This document shows, in pieces, positions 62,075 to 64,000 of a DNA stretch of 64,000 nucleotides. Origin of the DNA: Synchiropus splendidus (lineage: Eukaryota > Chordata > Actinopteri > Syngnathiformes > Callionymidae). Location of the stretch: the NCBI RefSeq assembly GCF_027744825.2, contig NC_071336.1, positions 23,458,501-23,522,500 on the forward strand, in the 5' to 3' direction. The translations under genes and the position numbers were made by a program. The notes under the pieces are model-generated. The model was given only the letters and a program-made list of their open reading frames with translations, was not told the DNA's origin and did no database searches. Position 1 is the first letter of the stretch, and the number at the start of each line of letters is the position of its first letter.

Positions 62075-63420
62075 TAGAATGAACAACTGGTGAAGGTGAA
62101 GCAAGATCAATTTGCATTTTTGCAATTTCCAGGTTGAGCGTTTGTCCTAAAATCTTCCTACACTCCTTCAGATGTCAAATTTGTCAAAAGTATTTTTTTG
62201 ATAAACTTGGCCAATTTCAGTCTAATGAGGTCATGGTTTGTTATGGTTTACGTAACTGTATCGGCAACTCTACTAGCATGACTGTCAATAAGCCTGTTAT
62301 TCAATTAGTAAAACTATCGGACCTGAAGTGAAACTGTGCAGCTTTAGTCATACCATGATGGTTTTACGATCCGGAGCATTTGTTGAATGAAATGTTGACT
62401 CCAGGGAAAGAACTTGTTGCTTGAAAGAGAGGGGTTCAGTCTGCAATATTTTCCTACCTCCTGCCCAGAAGCTGTTTTTATTATTGTGTATCCTATTTCT
62501 GTCTGACCTGCAAAACAAATTCTTCTTTCTTGGTGGGGAACAGTCATTTAATCATTTTGATCAGATTGAGATGTATTTTCATCTCCAAATAAAGTTGTAT
62601 TACTGATAAAAAAATATATATTATGGGATAATCGGTCATATTTTAACATAAAAATGACCCATTTAGCTAACATCCTGCCAAACACATACAATTATTCACA
62701 AAACAGTGTTATTATGCATAGTGCAAGGACATGTATTTAAAACCTTTGTTCAAGCAAGGAACAGCACATTTAACAACTCACTCCTAACCACAATAGTATT
62801 CCCTTCATCTGAGCACGTCTGATTTTCGACACATTTTGAGATGATTTTTCACCCATGCGACTATTTTTGGGATTGGTCAGACTTTTGTCATTTCAAAGTA
62901 ATCGTAGCAGAAGACCGTTGTTTCTTTCAAGTGCCCAAACACTGTTTGACTCTTTATCTCAAGTGAGTACATTGACAAGATGCATTCTTTCCTGTTAAGT
63001 AGCAACATTTTTGGGTCTGGTCCTCCAGCGCTCCCCAAGTGTATACAAGCACCACACTTCAGTACTCTTGACCCCTTGTGGTCTGCGCTCAAGTGGCTCA
63101 ACTTGGACCTCTAATTACTTTCAGCCGATTATCTCCATGTCTCTGTTGGGAGCCTGTGCTAACTCAGAATTTGCCATTTGACATTTTGAAGAACATATTT
63201 TCTGCTCATCAAAGATAGTGTTATACAGTATATACATGTGTGACAAATGGGTCCATGTCCTTGTCTGGTGTCACTTACTGATCTGTGTTTTTTGATTGTT
63301 TTATCAGTTTGCCTAAATTTCAATCTTTGGTTGAAGTACTAGCAATTCAGTCAGTGTCTTATTTGTTTAACACCACGATACTTCAGGAGAGAGTGATACC
63401 TTTTGTCAGGCCAACTTTAC

Positions 63421-63575
63421 AAACTATTTCTAGGGCAACACGCATATAGACAAACAACCATTCACTCACACCTTCACAGCTATGGGCCATTTGGAGTGCC
63501 CAGTTAATCTGAACCCCAAGTGGCCATATTTTTGGACGGTGGGAGAAAAGTGGAGAACCCAGAGGAAACCAAGGA
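63421..63575. mobile_element. Degraded fish LINE-like interspersed repeat tail
   Basis: CAACCATTCACTCACACCTT, AGTTAATCTGAACCCC and TTTTTGGACGGTGGGAG together with AGAACCCAGAGGAAACC follow the order of a very common fish repeat (CATTCACAC...AATTAACCTAAC...TTTGGACTGTGGGAGGAA...CCCGGAGGAAACC) that I associate with L2/CR1-type LINE 3' regions. It is diverged and has no ORF. The family assignment is from memory. Confidence 0.5.
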
Positions 63576-64000
63576 ATGCCATTGTAATCGAAAATGTAAT
63601 GTTGACATGGTGGATATCTGTCTATGATCCAAAGCTTATGATATAACTAGCATTTCTATTGCGTTTTCCCCTGTGACAGGACATTCTTCTTTGTCTTAGA
63701 GGTTGTCACAAGTCAGCATTCTCCTTCTTTACTGATCATAAGCCTTCTCCCTTGTCACACCAATCTTCCTCATGTCCTCATCCACACCCATGACAAGAGA
63801 GATGTGAATCATTTCTGCATATGGTGGCTTGCATCTTTGCAGTGATTCATCCCACATTCTTTTGCTATTGTTTACATAACATCGTCTGGTAAAATATAAA
63901 ATGTGTTGCTTTAAGTTAAAGCTCTATCTTTTTGAATTAGGATTGGATTGCTTTGAGCATTGTGGGCTTGCATCTATGCTAGGCTTTTAGCACAACTGTG

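Larger units (their letters stand above)
57829..64000 (+). other. stau2 intron running off the right edge
   Basis: Over 6 kb. I searched for the exon encoding the degenerate dsRBD5 and C-terminal helix of mammalian STAU2 and did not find it. The interval has a (TG)8 run at 59092-59108, an A-run at 61091-61104, a small hairpin at 62050-62074 and a LINE-like tail at 63421-63575. Confidence 0.65.

Overview
The window is vertebrate nuclear DNA, most likely from a ray-finned fish. The genes are intron-containing with canonical GT/AG junctions, some introns are very short (74 and 82 bp), and the spacers are AT-rich with microsatellites and degraded fish-type repeats. I cannot name the species. All four genes lie on the + strand in the order JPH1 - ELOC - UBE2W - STAU2. 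From memory this matches human 8q21.11, where these genes also share one orientation. TMEM70 and LY96, which lie between JPH1 and ELOC in human, were not recognised here.

Layout: (1) 1-2590 is the 3' end of junctophilin-1 (last two coding exons and a 2.2 kb 3' UTR). (2) 2591-10640 is an 8 kb gene-free spacer with a perfect 21-bp-arm hairpin. (3) 10640-13690 is elongin C, complete (112 codons), with an ETS site at its promoter. (4) 14240-21430 is the ubiquitin-conjugating enzyme UBE2W, complete (151 codons, catalytic Cys91). Its promoter carries several CRE motifs and an 18-bp palindrome centred on CACGTG, and its 3' UTR has several poly(A) signals. (5) 22140 to the right edge is Staufen-2. 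Ten coding exons (594 codons) are readable; the last coding exon(s) and 3' UTR lie beyond the window. Its introns hold an 11.1 kb gap, a TA-flanked MITE with terminal inverted repeats, a hAT-like MITE, a tRNA-derived SINE head, a 400 bp pyrimidine-rich tract and a LINE-like tail.

The products do not form one pathway. JPH1 tethers plasma membrane to ER/SR, ELOC is the adaptor of VHL/SOCS-box E3 ligases and of elongin, UBE2W is an E2 that ubiquitinates protein N-termini, and STAU2 is a dsRNA-binding mRNA transport and decay factor. ELOC and UBE2W are both in the ubiquitin system, but I infer no co-regulation.

Exon boundaries were set by hand from splice motifs, reading-frame continuity and remembered human proteins. 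Coding calls are strong. Untranslated ends, promoters and repeat families are weaker. I found no clearly novel system. The best leads are the UBE2W promoter palindrome and CRE cluster, the STAU1-like N-terminal extension of STAU2, the minus-strand ORF next to the STAU2 5' end, a possible intronic-polyadenylation C-terminus of STAU2, and the perfect hairpin at 3.4 kb.
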